DNA from: Thiotrichales bacterium | GTDB taxonomy: Bacteria > Pseudomonadota > Gammaproteobacteria > Beggiatoales > Beggiatoaceae | Reading direction: 5' to 3' | Assembly (NCBI GenBank): GCA_016744475.1 | Contig: JADGEH010000021.1 | Location: forward strand, 1-57,746 | Length of the DNA: 57,746 nucleotides | Shown: piece by piece, positions 16,491 to 25,277 of the stretch | How positions within the stretch are numbered: position 1 is the first letter of the stretch | Layout of the letters: each line of letters starts with the position of its first letter | The notes under the pieces: model-generated | Database searches by the model: none | The model's input: the letters and a program-made list of their open reading frames with translations, nothing else | Told to the model about the DNA's origin: nothing | Made by a program: the position numbers and the translations under genes

Positions 16491-19400
16491 TTAAGGCACC
16501 AAAAGCAAACCTTGCTCATCTTGTTCTAATCTCAAGGTAGAAGGCACGCCCTCTGTTGGAGGAATAGTTAAGTGTAAAGTCTGATTCTCAAAACAAGCGG
16601 CTTTTGTATGTGTGAAAGGCATCGGTTCAAAACTCAACAAGCGATAAGCTTCCGTGCGGAGGCTGTCTTTTTGCAAATCAGCACTAAACCATAAACCGAC
16701 GGGTTGATCACAAGTCTGACTAATACGTACAAAAGGCAGCCGTAAAATATCGTCTTTAATATTGGGTATTAAGCTTTCAGACACAGGCGGCACCACACCC
16801 AAACCGAGAGCGCGGGGTAATGCAAAGAAGCTTTCAGTAGCGCTGCGACTGCGAGCACCATCAGCATCCACGGCTTCGACCCACCAAAGATAAGCTTGCC
16901 CTTCTACAAGGCCAAAATATTCGGATTGTTGCTCTGTATTCACCCCTGTGCGAGTGCGATCCGTCACGGTGTAATGCGATAAACGCAGATCAGTGACATG
17001 TAATGCGGGCTGGTGATTAGAAGCATTTTCGATATGCAGGGTATAGGTCAAAGCATCGCCGTCGGGGTCGGTGGCGGTGTTCCAATCGAATTGATGATTC
17101 TCGTCAATCCAGCGGTGTGCAGGAGAAGGATCAATCAGTTGGATAGCCGTTGGGGCTTGGTTGTCGGGACGTTGTTTATATACGACTGAATGTTTGATAA
17201 GACTCGAAGATGTCAGGCTCAGGGGTTGATTTGTTTCTGGATCAATGACTGCTCGTGGCGTTTGCAAGGTATAAAACACATCGTAGCGCCCTGGTGTTTG
17301 AAAGCTGTCTTCTGTCCATTCATAACGTCCGTTGTTTAACGTCATCGGTCTCTCCAGCGTGCCGGACAGACCTGTGCCCCGCACATAGACCGTGGCTTGC
17401 TGTGCATCATGCAAACGATGAGGACGGAGCCATAACTGAGCTTGCGTGGTATCGGGCGATAAAAACAAAGACTCTGTGACTTGTCCGATGTCGGTTTGGA
17501 ATGCTTCCACCGCTTCGGGTTCCGCTAGGCTGCGTTCGCTGCTGTCGCCTGCGCCCAGTATTAAATGCTGGGCGATGAGTCCTTCTTGAAGAGTCAGTTC
17601 TTGAGAGAAAATATGTGTGCCGATGCCGTCTGCATTATCGTCTAATAAAGGATGCTGCGTGGCTTGATCAAAATAAGGCAAAGAGAGCGCTTGCTGGGTG
17701 TCGGTGTATTGATGGCTCAAAGCATCGGTTAATTCCGTGGCGTGTTGAAACGCCTGTAACAACGAAGTACCACGGCTGAAGTGTTGGAATAACGTCTCTA
17801 AAAACACATCGCCACTGTCGGCTAAAACCGGAGCTAAGGTGTCATCTGCCGTTGTACTGGTCAGCACAATACGATGAGGGGCGGATACCTGCGGAATGAA
17901 GCCACCTGAGCCTGCACTGCCAATCATTAATACACGGGGTTCATTCAATCCCGTGCTGTCATCTAATTGAGCTTCCAATGCGTTCAAACTGGCATTGAGG
18001 GCTTCAGCCGTGATCACTTCGCCATTATCCAGCAACACACTATTATCTGAGCCTTCTTGCCCTAACATCACGATGTAAAGCGGCGCAGGCGCGGTCTGCA
18101 AACGTGCAGCCGCCCATTGTTCTATGGCACTTAAAAAACCCGCTTGGCTGGGCGTTTCCAAACCCTCACTCAAATAGCGAATGTCTTGATTAAGAAAACC
18201 CCGCTGTTTGAAGCTGTGATGAATGCGCTCGGCGGTGGTCTGGGTGGAGGCGTTAGCATTGAGCAGAATCACGTATCCCGCAGGGCGGTCTACTAGCACA
18301 GTCGTGCTGTTTGCGCATTCTTCTTCTCTGTTTGAATAATCGTTTCGTAAGAGACAAGTGGTGAGGGTATATTGCCCCGGAAATGCGGCGCTGAGTTCAC
18401 CAAACTGATAGTGTCCGGCAGCATCAGTCATTCTAGGACTCAAAGGCATTTGAATTTTTTGGCCTTGCGCATCCAGCAAATACAGAAAAACCTTGCGCCC
18501 CGACAAATCTTCTATGTTATCAACAGGTAGGAGTTGTCCAGAGAACAACACGGGGGCATTGCTGGCTAAACGATGTTGTGAAGCTGTCAGGCTAAGACGC
18601 ATCGGCGGCCTATTTTCAACGGAGATTGTCAACGGCTCAGTGGTGGTGACATTGCCCGCATAATCTGTAGCGCGTGCGGTGATGGTGAACTGACCTTGCA
18701 TCCAACCCAGTCTAAGCGGTGAATTAAATGTCCATTCCGTCTCTAAAAAAGGCCAGCCTGTATTGGCTTGTTGTGTCAAGCTCAGCCAGAGAGGTTCAAG
18801 CTGTAAGTATCGGCTTCTGCTGTTATCGTCACGAACAAATAAACCCTCATATTGAATCTGTAGTTCAATATCTTGGAGACCAAATATTTGCTCATCCTGA
18901 ACGGTACCCTTTATGTCACTAGGCCAAGTAGGTTGCAAGCCATCCACTATGGGTAGAGAAAGACTCAACTGAGGGGCAAGCGTATCTATCACATAACGCT
19001 CGGTATAAACGGGGGACAGCGTGCCTTGAGCGTCTTGGGCTTGGAAGCTTAATAGCGTGTCTTGTGTGATTTCAATGGCTTGCGTATAAACCAGGCTGGG
19101 GGCAGAGCCGTCTAGGCTGTACAGAATGCGCTCGCAAGCTTGGCGGCAGGATAAAGGCACTAACAACGCACCCGATTGAAGCTGCGAAGCGCCGTACACC
19201 CCGCCTTTCGTCACCGCTTTCACGGCTTTAGGCAAAGCGTGTAAGCCAAGATTTTCATGCAGAGACAGAAGCTGGGTGACGAATTCTGGCTCTCCATCAT
19301 TGTTTAAATCACCTAACGCCAGTGTTCCTGTCGCAAAGGGGCTGGGTAATAAGCCCAGAAAAGGCTGCTCCAGCCCAGTTTGAAGGGTCAATACAGGCTG

Positions 19401-20243
19401 CTGCGGAGTGCCCGTGTTTTCATAATAAATACTAAGACCAAAGAACACATCTAAATCGCCATCTTGATCCAAGTCATATAAGTAAGGCATATCGACTTGG
19501 GGTATCTGTTGAAAGGGATTATCAATCCCTTGTACTGCGGTAAACACAGGCTGTGAAGCAGAACCCGTATTGAGATAAAAATTCAGCGTATCAGTGCTGC
19601 CTACTAGCAGGTCTAAATCGCCATCCCCATCAATATCGCCTAAAGTCGGATGCGCATCGCCTGATGTACTGATACCGATTTCGCCCCGTGTAAAAACAGG
19701 CTGTTGAGGCGTACCCGTGTTTTCATAGTAATCGAGTCTTCCCGTCGCAGAACCCACTAAAAGGTCAATATCACCGTCATTGTCCACATCGCCTAAGCTG
19801 ATAGCGGCTGCAATACGCCCCCCTTTTCCTCCAACACCCGAACTCACCTCCCCTGTCTGGATATGAGCGACTGGGCTTTGCTCTTCACGCGGGATAAAAA
19901 CAGCTAATTGGGATGAACCAGCATTTTCGTAATAAACAATGTCCTGTCTATCCGAGTTATAACCCGCCATACTCCCGTCTCGTTTTACACTCACCAGAAG
20001 GTCTAAATCACCATCTTGATCAAGATCAACCAGTGCAGGCACATGGCTTTCCGCCACTGCTCCCAAAAAAGAGGGAAGGGTCATGTTAGCAAAAGGCGTG
20101 CTGTCCCAATTAGGAGCATCAGTCGCGGCAGACAACATCGGAGAGGCGCTCAACAAAGCCACCGCCCAAGGATGAGGGGTTAAGAGACGATGAATCAGAC
20201 GAGATAAAGGACGAGAATGGAAGGTGTGTGTAGACGAGGGCAT
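16491..20243 (-). CDS. Second FG-GAP/VCBS paralog with degenerate caspase-like domain
   Basis: This 1250-residue protein is a tandem paralog of the 1564-residue neighbour. It shares the signal region, the C-terminal FG-GAP repeats, the chitobiase-C-like and Ig-like modules, the caspase-like region and the tail, but lacks about 300 residues of N-terminal FG-GAP repeats, so repeat number has changed since duplication. In the caspase-like region the expected DHG is LGQEG and the Cys motif is GSAGSGGF, so both catalytic residues are again missing. The ATG at 20243 follows TTTGGAG, identical in layout to the paralog; the open frame extends 33 bases further upstream but homology favours this start. 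It is probably secreted and surface located. Confidence 0.8.
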   Translation of the reverse strand: MPSSTHTFHSRPLSRLIHRLLTPHPWAVALLSASPMLSAATDAPNWDSTPFANMTLPSFLGAVAESHVPALVDLDQDGDLDLLVSVKRDGSMAGYNSDRQDIVYYENAGSSQLAVFIPREEQSPVAHIQTGEVSSGVGGKGGRIAAAISLGDVDNDGDIDLLVGSATGRLDYYENTGTPQQPVFTRGEIGISTSGDAHPTLGDIDGDGDLDLLVGSTDTLNFYLNTGSASQPVFTAVQGIDNPFQQIPQVDMPYLYDLDQDGDLDVFFGLSIYYENTGTPQQPVLTLQTGLEQPFLGLLPSPFATGTLALGDLNNDGEPEFVTQLLSLHENLGLHALPKAVKAVTKGGVYGASQLQSGALLVPLSCRQACERILYSLDGSAPSLVYTQAIEITQDTLLSFQAQDAQGTLSPVYTERYVIDTLAPQLSLSLPIVDGLQPTWPSDIKGTVQDEQIFGLQDIELQIQYEGLFVRDDNSRSRYLQLEPLWLSLTQQANTGWPFLETEWTFNSPLRLGWMQGQFTITARATDYAGNVTTTEPLTISVENRPPMRLSLTASQHRLASNAPVLFSGQLLPVDNIEDLSGRKVFLYLLDAQGQKIQMPLSPRMTDAAGHYQFGELSAAFPGQYTLTTCLLRNDYSNREEECANSTTVLVDRPAGYVILLNANASTQTTAERIHHSFKQRGFLNQDIRYLSEGLETPSQAGFLSAIEQWAAARLQTAPAPLYIVMLGQEGSDNSVLLDNGEVITAEALNASLNALEAQLDDSTGLNEPRVLMIGSAGSGGFIPQVSAPHRIVLTSTTADDTLAPVLADSGDVFLETLFQHFSRGTSLLQAFQHATELTDALSHQYTDTQQALSLPYFDQATQHPLLDDNADGIGTHIFSQELTLQEGLIAQHLILGAGDSSERSLAEPEAVEAFQTDIGQVTESLFLSPDTTQAQLWLRPHRLHDAQQATVYVRGTGLSGTLERPMTLNNGRYEWTEDSFQTPGRYDVFYTLQTPRAVIDPETNQPLSLTSSSLIKHSVVYKQRPDNQAPTAIQLIDPSPAHRWIDENHQFDWNTATDPDGDALTYTLHIENASNHQPALHVTDLRLSHYTVTDRTRTGVNTEQQSEYFGLVEGQAYLWWVEAVDADGARSRSATESFFALPRALGLGVVPPVSESLIPNIKDDILRLPFVRISQTCDQPVGLWFSADLQKDSLRTEAYRLLSFEPMPFTHTKAACFENQTLHLTIPPTEGVPSTLRLEQDEQGLLLVP

Positions 20244-20686
20244 GCAGTTCTCCAAAGATATGAGAGTAGTGGACATTTAAACCCTGAAATTATTCTTAGT
20301 CCAAGCAGTCATGCAGGGAGTTTTTTAGACAGGGCAGGGATAATAAATGACGTGTGGTCACCACTCCACCGTAAAAACAATCCTAGGAGGCTGTCTGAGA
20401 ATAGAAGCCGTAGCGAGAAAGCGTGGTTTTGAGATGGATTTTTTGGTTTTTTGAGGCGAATAGTCATTCTATGCGTTGATAAAAAGCGGAAAAGCTGTCC
20501 AAAACCCACGTTTTCGCAGTAGGTTCTGTATTCTCGGACAGCCTCCTAGGTTTAACGTGTCGCTTTGGGCATATGGACAGCAGTAGCTTGCATACCGATG
20601 GTCGTTACAACAGTGACGAAAACGATTCATACTCAATGTTGAGATTGAATTGATAATGCCTCGCTTGGTGGCTTCCCATTCAAATG
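20244..20686. other. Spacer between the second FG-GAP gene and the fibre operon
   Basis: Apart from the type C MITE at 20386-20546 nothing coding or clearly regulatory is seen. The stretch 20550-20686 has no strong hairpin followed by T residues. Confidence 0.5.
20386..20546 (-). repeat. MITE-like palindrome, type C
   Basis: A 161-bp element with terminal repeats GGAGGCTGTCTGAGAATA / TATTCTCGGACAGCCTCC, flanked by TA at 20384-20385 and 20547-20548. The core is shared with types A and B. The second copy is at 38340-38692. Confidence 0.85.
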
Positions 20687-22267
20687 CTACTCCACAAAAA
20701 TATTCAACTTTGCATAACTAAGCGATGGCTGAGCTATCAATTTTTCATATGCCTGTTTCACCTCATCCAAACTACTCAGTTGCACAGGTTGAATATCTGC
20801 AACTTTAAGTTCAGCAGGCAACTGCATACTCACATCTTGATGAGTCGCTAAGCACATCACATCTTCTTGAGTATTTGAATGCTCTAAGATAATCTCAAAC
20901 ATGGCTTGTTTAGCAGGTACTTCAATGAGCTGCTGTGCTTTGATATAAGGGTTTGCTTGGCGTTGGTTCGGAAATACCTTAATGATATTTTTATCGCCAC
21001 CCTGATAATAACAATGCACATAAGCATCGCTTGAGGTATTGAGATAAAAAGAAAACTTATCATTCAATTTATATTCAGACTGACTTGAACGTAACTGCAT
21101 TTTAATTGGCTGTGAAGAACGAGTTTGACTTCCTGCTGTTGATTGAAAATCCAGTTCAGGTTTTCGACCTTGCGCTAATTCACCACCAATTAAAATACGA
21201 TATAAACCAAAATCAACTCGCCCTGAGGGAATCAAGCCTTCATTAGCTTGATAACGTGAAATTGCATCTTTAGTTGCTCCATCTAACACACCACTGACGC
21301 TACCTGTATAAAAACCTTTGCTGAGTAGCGTTTTTTGTACAAAGGCAATACGTTGTTCAGGTTGCATAGCTGCAAACCATTCTCTAGCTTGGCTTTGCAT
21401 TTCAGGATTGGTTTGTTCAATTTGTAAACATTGCCAATAAGGTACTTGGGCTAACTTACCAATTAATTCAATTGAGCTAAGTTCAACTAAGGTACGCAAC
21501 GCTTGCTGAGGACCTTGGCGTTTATCTAAAGCCACATTGAAATAAACCCCTGCTTTTTGCAAAATGCCACCTAAACCAAATTCGTTATTACGGCTTTGGC
21601 GCATCACAGCGATTGAATTAGAAGCGGTCAGACCATTCAAAATAGAAAAATTCGTCGCATCAGCAATATTCATATCCAAAGAAATGATAGAAACGGATTG
21701 GTCAACACTTAAACTCGCATCGGCTTTAGCCAAACCTACACTACCACCCGTACCCTCACTGGTCACTTTATCTTCCACCTGAGAAGTCGCACCTAAAATA
21801 TAGTAATCGGGATAATTAAATTTAGGTCGATGTGGGTTATTTTTCAGCGTTTCTTGCAGTACATACATCAAATGCTTATACAAAATATCTAAATCAGGAT
21901 TTTCTACCCCATTAGTATTGGCATAAGCCATAGGGTTTGAAGGTAAATCAACAAACACGATGGATTTGCTTTGTGCTGCCATTTTAGAAATAGCTGAAAT
22001 CAACATATGCCGAGCGCCATTGCCTACAACACCTTTCGCACTCATATCAGGCAAACCCGCAGAGGTGATATAAATAGGCTCTACACCATGGACTAAAAAC
22101 AAACGATCCATACAGCGTAAAGAATCACTAAAATTAGTCACTGTACGCACAGGTTGCGTGGTAGGTTGTACTGTTTCATGGGCTGTTTCAGGTTTGGTTT
22201 GCAAATTAGGCGCACAACCACCTAAGAGTAATAAGATGCTTAATAAAGCAATAAAATGTTTCCACAT
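20687..22267 (-). CDS. CsgG/HfaB-like outer-membrane lipoprotein with peptidoglycan-binding and DUF4384-like domains
   Basis: This 526-residue protein starts with a lipoprotein signal (LLLLGGCAP lipobox). Residues about 45-290 resemble the CsgG/HfaB secretion-channel family: GNGARHMLISAISKM, then YILGATSQVEDKV, then SIISLDMNIADATNFSIL. A peptidoglycan_binding_1-type repeat follows (FVQKTLLSKGFYTGSVSGVL), and then a DUF4384-like domain (KLNDKFSFYLNTSSDAYVHC). CsgG forms the curli export pore, and HfaB is its holdfast-anchor counterpart. The ATG at 22267 follows GAGG with proper spacing. It is the last gene of the six-gene fibre operon. The combination suggests an outer-membrane exporter tied to the cell wall for the small repeat proteins encoded upstream. 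Confidence 0.75.
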   Translation of the reverse strand: MWKHFIALLSILLLLGGCAPNLQTKPETAHETVQPTTQPVRTVTNFSDSLRCMDRLFLVHGVEPIYITSAGLPDMSAKGVVGNGARHMLISAISKMAAQSKSIVFVDLPSNPMAYANTNGVENPDLDILYKHLMYVLQETLKNNPHRPKFNYPDYYILGATSQVEDKVTSEGTGGSVGLAKADASLSVDQSVSIISLDMNIADATNFSILNGLTASNSIAVMRQSRNNEFGLGGILQKAGVYFNVALDKRQGPQQALRTLVELSSIELIGKLAQVPYWQCLQIEQTNPEMQSQAREWFAAMQPEQRIAFVQKTLLSKGFYTGSVSGVLDGATKDAISRYQANEGLIPSGRVDFGLYRILIGGELAQGRKPELDFQSTAGSQTRSSQPIKMQLRSSQSEYKLNDKFSFYLNTSSDAYVHCYYQGGDKNIIKVFPNQRQANPYIKAQQLIEVPAKQAMFEIILEHSNTQEDVMCLATHQDVSMQLPAELKVADIQPVQLSSLDEVKQAYEKLIAQPSLSYAKLNIFVE

Positions 22268-22295
22268 AGCATAAGCCTCAAAAAATATCAGTTGC

Positions 22296-22328
22296 AAGAC
22301 TGCCAGTCCTTTGAGGACTGGCAGTCTT
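22296..22328. repeat. 33-bp hairpin repeat, copy 1
   Basis: AAGACTGCCAGTCCT, a short loop, then AGGACTGGCAGTCTT. It is one of six copies between genes at 22-36 kb and lies in the spacer before the CsgG-like gene. No long T tract follows. Confidence 0.9.
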
Positions 22329-22348
22329 CATATGTTGAGAAATTTAAT

Positions 22349-22654
22349 TCAACGTGCAAAATTAACCACATCGCCATCAATAAAGATGTTTAACTCTCGC
22401 GGTGTTGTCGCACCAGGTAATACCGTACCGATATTAATGCCACCACCAGACGAACCGATGATAGAACCCGTTTGTTCCAAGGCTTGCTTATAAATTTCAT
22501 CAGGTAAGACATAGCGCAGAGCACGGTATTTATTCATAGTCAAACGACCACCACCTGAAATATGCTCATACTCATTCAAACCATTGGCATACACAGGCAT
22601 TGAACTATTAGCTGCTAATACAAGCGCAGATACTAATAACATTGTACATTTCAT
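22349..22654 (-). CDS. Small secreted protein of the fibre operon
   Basis: This 101-residue protein has a clear signal peptide (MLLVSALVLAANSSMPVYA). The mature part is short, with EYEHISGGGRLTMNKYRALR, then SIIGSSGGGINIGTVLPG and a C-terminal ELNIFIDGDVVNFAR. It belongs to no family I recognise. The ATG overlaps the previous stop as ATGA, so it is translationally coupled. Its place just before the CsgG-like exporter suggests it is a substrate, a capping protein or a chaperone of the fibre. Confidence 0.7.
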   Translation of the reverse strand: MKCTMLLVSALVLAANSSMPVYANGLNEYEHISGGGRLTMNKYRALRYVLPDEIYKQALEQTGSIIGSSGGGINIGTVLPGATTPRELNIFIDGDVVNFAR

Positions 22655-22932
22655 GGTTTTGACTCCTGTGGTAATTGAATAATGGCTTGTGCGCCTTCAC
22701 CAAAAGCCGCCCGAAAGATATTGCCAATATTCATTTGAATAGTTGTATTTATTGTTGAAGGGTTGCCTACAACACCAATAGCGATACTGGATTGTGAATC
22801 TTTACCAACCGCAATACTGACTAGATTACCTGCTTTAAGATCAATATTTGAATTTGTTTGTGTTTCAGGTTCTTGAGCAACAGCAGACAACGATAAGCAA
22901 CATAGCGCATAAAATAAAATACTTGCGTTCAT
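22651..22932 (-). CDS. Small secreted repeat-type protein of the fibre operon
   Basis: This 93-residue protein has a signal peptide (ILFYALCCLSLSAVA). The mature part has NIDLKAGNLVSIAVGKDSQ then SIAIGVVG and TTIQMNIGNIFRAAFGEGAQ, a weaker form of the polar N-x-I-ALG pattern of its two neighbours, without their C-terminal Cys pair. The ATG at 22932 follows GAGGAG by six bases; an ATG at 22938 would touch the ribosome binding site. It probably assembles with, or helps secrete, the other small proteins. No named family is recognised. Confidence 0.7.
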   Translation of the reverse strand: MNASILFYALCCLSLSAVAQEPETQTNSNIDLKAGNLVSIAVGKDSQSSIAIGVVGNPSTINTTIQMNIGNIFRAAFGEGAQAIIQLPQESKP

Positions 22933-22942
22933 AACCATCTCC

Positions 22943-23272
22943 TCAAAAGCAATGACCCCCAATAGTGGCAACAGATATACAGGCTTTCTTTTCAATGCCC
23001 CAGAATCTAAACCCCAAAGCGAAAACATTGCCCATTCTGACTTTCATCTTATTGCTGCCAAGATGTACACCATCAGCCACATGTCCAATCATAATGCGAC
23101 TTTCAGTATTGAATCCGAGCGCAACCGCATTTTTGAATTTTACATCAACCTGATTATTGCCAGCGATATAAGCACCACTGCCAAAGCTAAAATCAGCCGC
23201 ATTAGCGTTGAATGTTGTTCCACATAACAAAACTAGAGATAACAAATACCCCCAATAGTTTTTATGACGCAT
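22943..23272 (-). CDS. Small secreted repeat protein (paralog of the one at 24939)
   Basis: This 109-residue protein has a signal peptide ending ANA-ADFSFG. The mature part has two repeats: GNNQVDVKFKNAVALGFNTE and, after VADGVHLGSN, KMKVRMGNVFALGF. The C-terminus ACISVATIGGHCF has a Cys pair. The same layout occurs in the protein at 24939-25277. Repeated short polar/hydrophobic strands suggest a stacked beta or curli-like subunit. The ATG at 23272 follows AGGAGAATTCAA. The gene is 11 bases before the next. Confidence 0.75.
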   Translation of the reverse strand: MRHKNYWGYLLSLVLLCGTTFNANAADFSFGSGAYIAGNNQVDVKFKNAVALGFNTESRIMIGHVADGVHLGSNKMKVRMGNVFALGFRFWGIEKKACISVATIGGHCF

Positions 23273-23333
23273 TTGAATTCTCCTACATAAGGTCAGTCCC
23301 AAGACTATAGACTTTTAGAAAAATCACTTCTGT

Positions 23334-23366
23334 AAGACTACCAGTCCTGCAAGGACTAGCAGTCTT
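23334..23366. repeat. 33-bp hairpin repeat, copy 2
   Basis: AAGACTACCAGTCCT, loop, AGGACTAGCAGTCTT; the same palindrome with compensatory and single changes. It lies between the collagen-like gene and the next small gene. Confidence 0.85.
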
Positions 23367-23419
23367 AAAGCGAGAAATTAATTATCTGAAAAACTACTCG
23401 CCTTTTGCTTAAACACCAC

Positions 23420-24841
23420 TTAGTCACAGAAAGATAAAGATAATGGCCCCCAAGTCCCCCAGTAGTAATAGAAATCACCTTGTTGGGATTTGGGGATAGC
23501 AATACCAACAACCTCACCTAGAACGCTGCCCGTTGTTTCTTGACAAACAAACGCATTGTCATTGCCACAGTCGAAGGCTTCATCAATTTTCTCACCAAAA
23601 TAATCACTAAACTTAGCGATACACTTATCGAGATAGCTCACTTCAGGCATAGCTTGTAATTGAATACTGACTTCAGCATCTTGCTGATTAATCATGAATG
23701 TTTGCGGTTCAAACTCATAACCTGTTTTAGACGCAACAGCTGTATATTCACCACTGGGCAAGTCTTCAAATCTCCAAGAACCAGTAGCATCAGTAATGGC
23801 AAAACCTTCTCGACCTTCTAACTGCACAGAAACACGTTCCAAAGGATTTTGCTCATGGTCATAAACCGTACCGAAAGCGGCATAAACACCTATAGGAGGA
23901 CGTACCGCTTCTGCGGCTTTCAAATCTTTAATCACTGCACCGTTTTGACCTGCTTCACCTGCTGCACCCAAATTACCGGGCATTCCAGCGCCACCTTGTC
24001 CACGCATACTAGACGACCAATGGGAGCTACCGGGCGCACCACCTACACCGCCAACGCCTCCATTGCCTGCAACACCACCTTGTCCAGGTAAAGCGATAAT
24101 GTTGGATTCAAGTTGAATGCGTAATTCTGCTAATTTTTCTTCAGAAATACCTGATTCGTACAGCAAGAAAGCCCAAATATCACCGCCATTTCCTCCGTTA
24201 CCGCCGTCACCCCCTTGACCACCATCACCACCATCTTTAGGCGCACGACCATATTTACCTTTGCCACCTTGTCCACCTTGACCGCCAATGCCACCAATAC
24301 CGCCATTACCCCCATTAGAAGTAATAGTGACAAAAGCCGTTGCAGGTAGATTGAGTAAATTAACTTCAATATTCATCCCATTTTCACCTTTGACTCCCGT
24401 ACCACCTTTACTACCAGGACTACCAGGCTTTGCGCCCTTAACACTAGGAAAATCCCAAGTAGCATCACGCCCATTAGCACCCGTTGCACCTGTCGCGCCC
24501 ATTACACCATCTGCACCCGTGCCATCAATCATCAACATGCCTTCCATTTGTGAGGCATCCATCGCTTCAAATCGAAGCCACTTATCCTGCACAGCACTTG
24601 CAGCGCCTTTTTCATACACAATTTTGGCTTCGTTTTTACTTTGCAGTGTTTGAGTAAAAATACGGGTTTCGCCTTTCACCACCAACGTTGAGTTTGCGCC
24701 TAATATCAATTCTTCTAGGTAATAATTATCAGGCTCTAACACATGCGTTTCACCATCTGCTACAGTCAAAGCCTGCGTATTCATGGCACACAAACTACTG
24801 AGCACTAATGCGCCTGCCAACTTAGAAAAATATCTTTTCAT
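23420..24841 (-). CDS. Secreted collagen-like protein with CarboxypepD-reg-like domain
   Basis: This 473-residue protein has a signal peptide (LAGALVLSSLCAMNTQA). A short N-terminal beta region (EPDNYYLEELILGANSTLVV) precedes Gly-rich G-x-y collagen-like tracts (about residues 115-310), with GATGATGANG and GGNGGIGGIGGQGGQGG, interrupted by a 30-residue helix. A carboxypeptidase-regulatory-like domain follows (about 330-410; FEDLPSGEYTAVASKTGYEF). The last 60 residues hold four Cys (C-x(8-15) spacings). It is likely a surface stalk or adhesin. The ATG at 24841 follows AAGGAAT. It lies between two small repeat-protein genes in the operon, with hairpin repeats on both sides. Confidence 0.8.
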   Translation of the reverse strand: MKRYFSKLAGALVLSSLCAMNTQALTVADGETHVLEPDNYYLEELILGANSTLVVKGETRIFTQTLQSKNEAKIVYEKGAASAVQDKWLRFEAMDASQMEGMLMIDGTGADGVMGATGATGANGRDATWDFPSVKGAKPGSPGSKGGTGVKGENGMNIEVNLLNLPATAFVTITSNGGNGGIGGIGGQGGQGGKGKYGRAPKDGGDGGQGGDGGNGGNGGDIWAFLLYESGISEEKLAELRIQLESNIIALPGQGGVAGNGGVGGVGGAPGSSHWSSSMRGQGGAGMPGNLGAAGEAGQNGAVIKDLKAAEAVRPPIGVYAAFGTVYDHEQNPLERVSVQLEGREGFAITDATGSWRFEDLPSGEYTAVASKTGYEFEPQTFMINQQDAEVSIQLQAMPEVSYLDKCIAKFSDYFGEKIDEAFDCGNDNAFVCQETTGSVLGEVVGIAIPKSQQGDFYYYWGTWGPLSLSFCD

Positions 24842-24871
24842 GGATAATTCCTTTTTGTTTGTTCTCAGCCA

Positions 24872-24927
24872 AAGACTGCCAGTCCCCTTCGACAAGCTCA
24901 GAGCAAGTTCTAAGGACTAGCAGTCTT
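24872..24927. repeat. Hairpin repeat copy 3 with an insert
   Basis: The outer arms AGACTGCCAGTCC and AAGGACTAGCAGTCTT match the 33-bp hairpin, but the loop contains CCTTCGACAAGCTCAG and nearby bases, a small repeat that is common in environmental bacteria. This looks like a repeat inserted in a repeat. Confidence 0.7.
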
Positions 24928-24938
24928 ACACAAGGTTT

Positions 24939-25277
24939 TTAGCAATGACCGCCAACCGTACCAACAGCAATACAAGCATTACCACCCACGCCTAAAGCAA
25001 TCGCATTATCAAATTTGATACGCATATTATTGTTGCCACCAACAGAAGAACCATCACTGATGTGACCTACCATTGCCGTAGCGTGACCTTGCACACCTAG
25101 CGCAATCAAGTTGTCAAACTCAATATCCATATCGTTATTACCATTGACTTGCGCACCACTGGCACTACTACCACCAGCCCCACCCAAATTAGGCAAACCA
25201 AAATCAGCCGCATAAGCCGAACCCATCAAGCCAATAGAAGCTGCCATAGCCAGACTCAAAATAGTTTGTTTCAACAT
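24939..25277 (-). CDS. Small secreted repeat protein, first gene of the fibre operon
   Basis: This 112-residue protein has a signal peptide (SLAMAASIGLMGSAYAA). After a Gly/Ser stretch come GNNDMDIEFDNLIALGVQG and, after HISDGSSVGG, NNNMRIKFDNAIALGVGG, then the ending ACIAVGTVGGHC. The two repeats are near identical in pattern (GNN-x-D-I-x-F-D-N-x-IALG), and the Cys pair recurs in the protein at 22943-23272. It looks like the major subunit of a short fibre, possibly amyloid-like. The ATG follows AAGGAG. No database family is recognised; HfaA or CsgA-type is a guess from the CsgG-like gene downstream. Confidence 0.75.
   Translation of the reverse strand: MLKQTILSLAMAASIGLMGSAYAADFGLPNLGGAGGSSASGAQVNGNNDMDIEFDNLIALGVQGHATAMVGHISDGSSVGGNNNMRIKFDNAIALGVGGNACIAVGTVGGHC

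Noticed and set aside
22651-23028. Longer start for the 93-residue protein and overlap with the gene before it
   Set aside because: The extra 32 codons overlap the preceding gene and read through its Cys-rich end in another frame; the start after GAGGAG is better.
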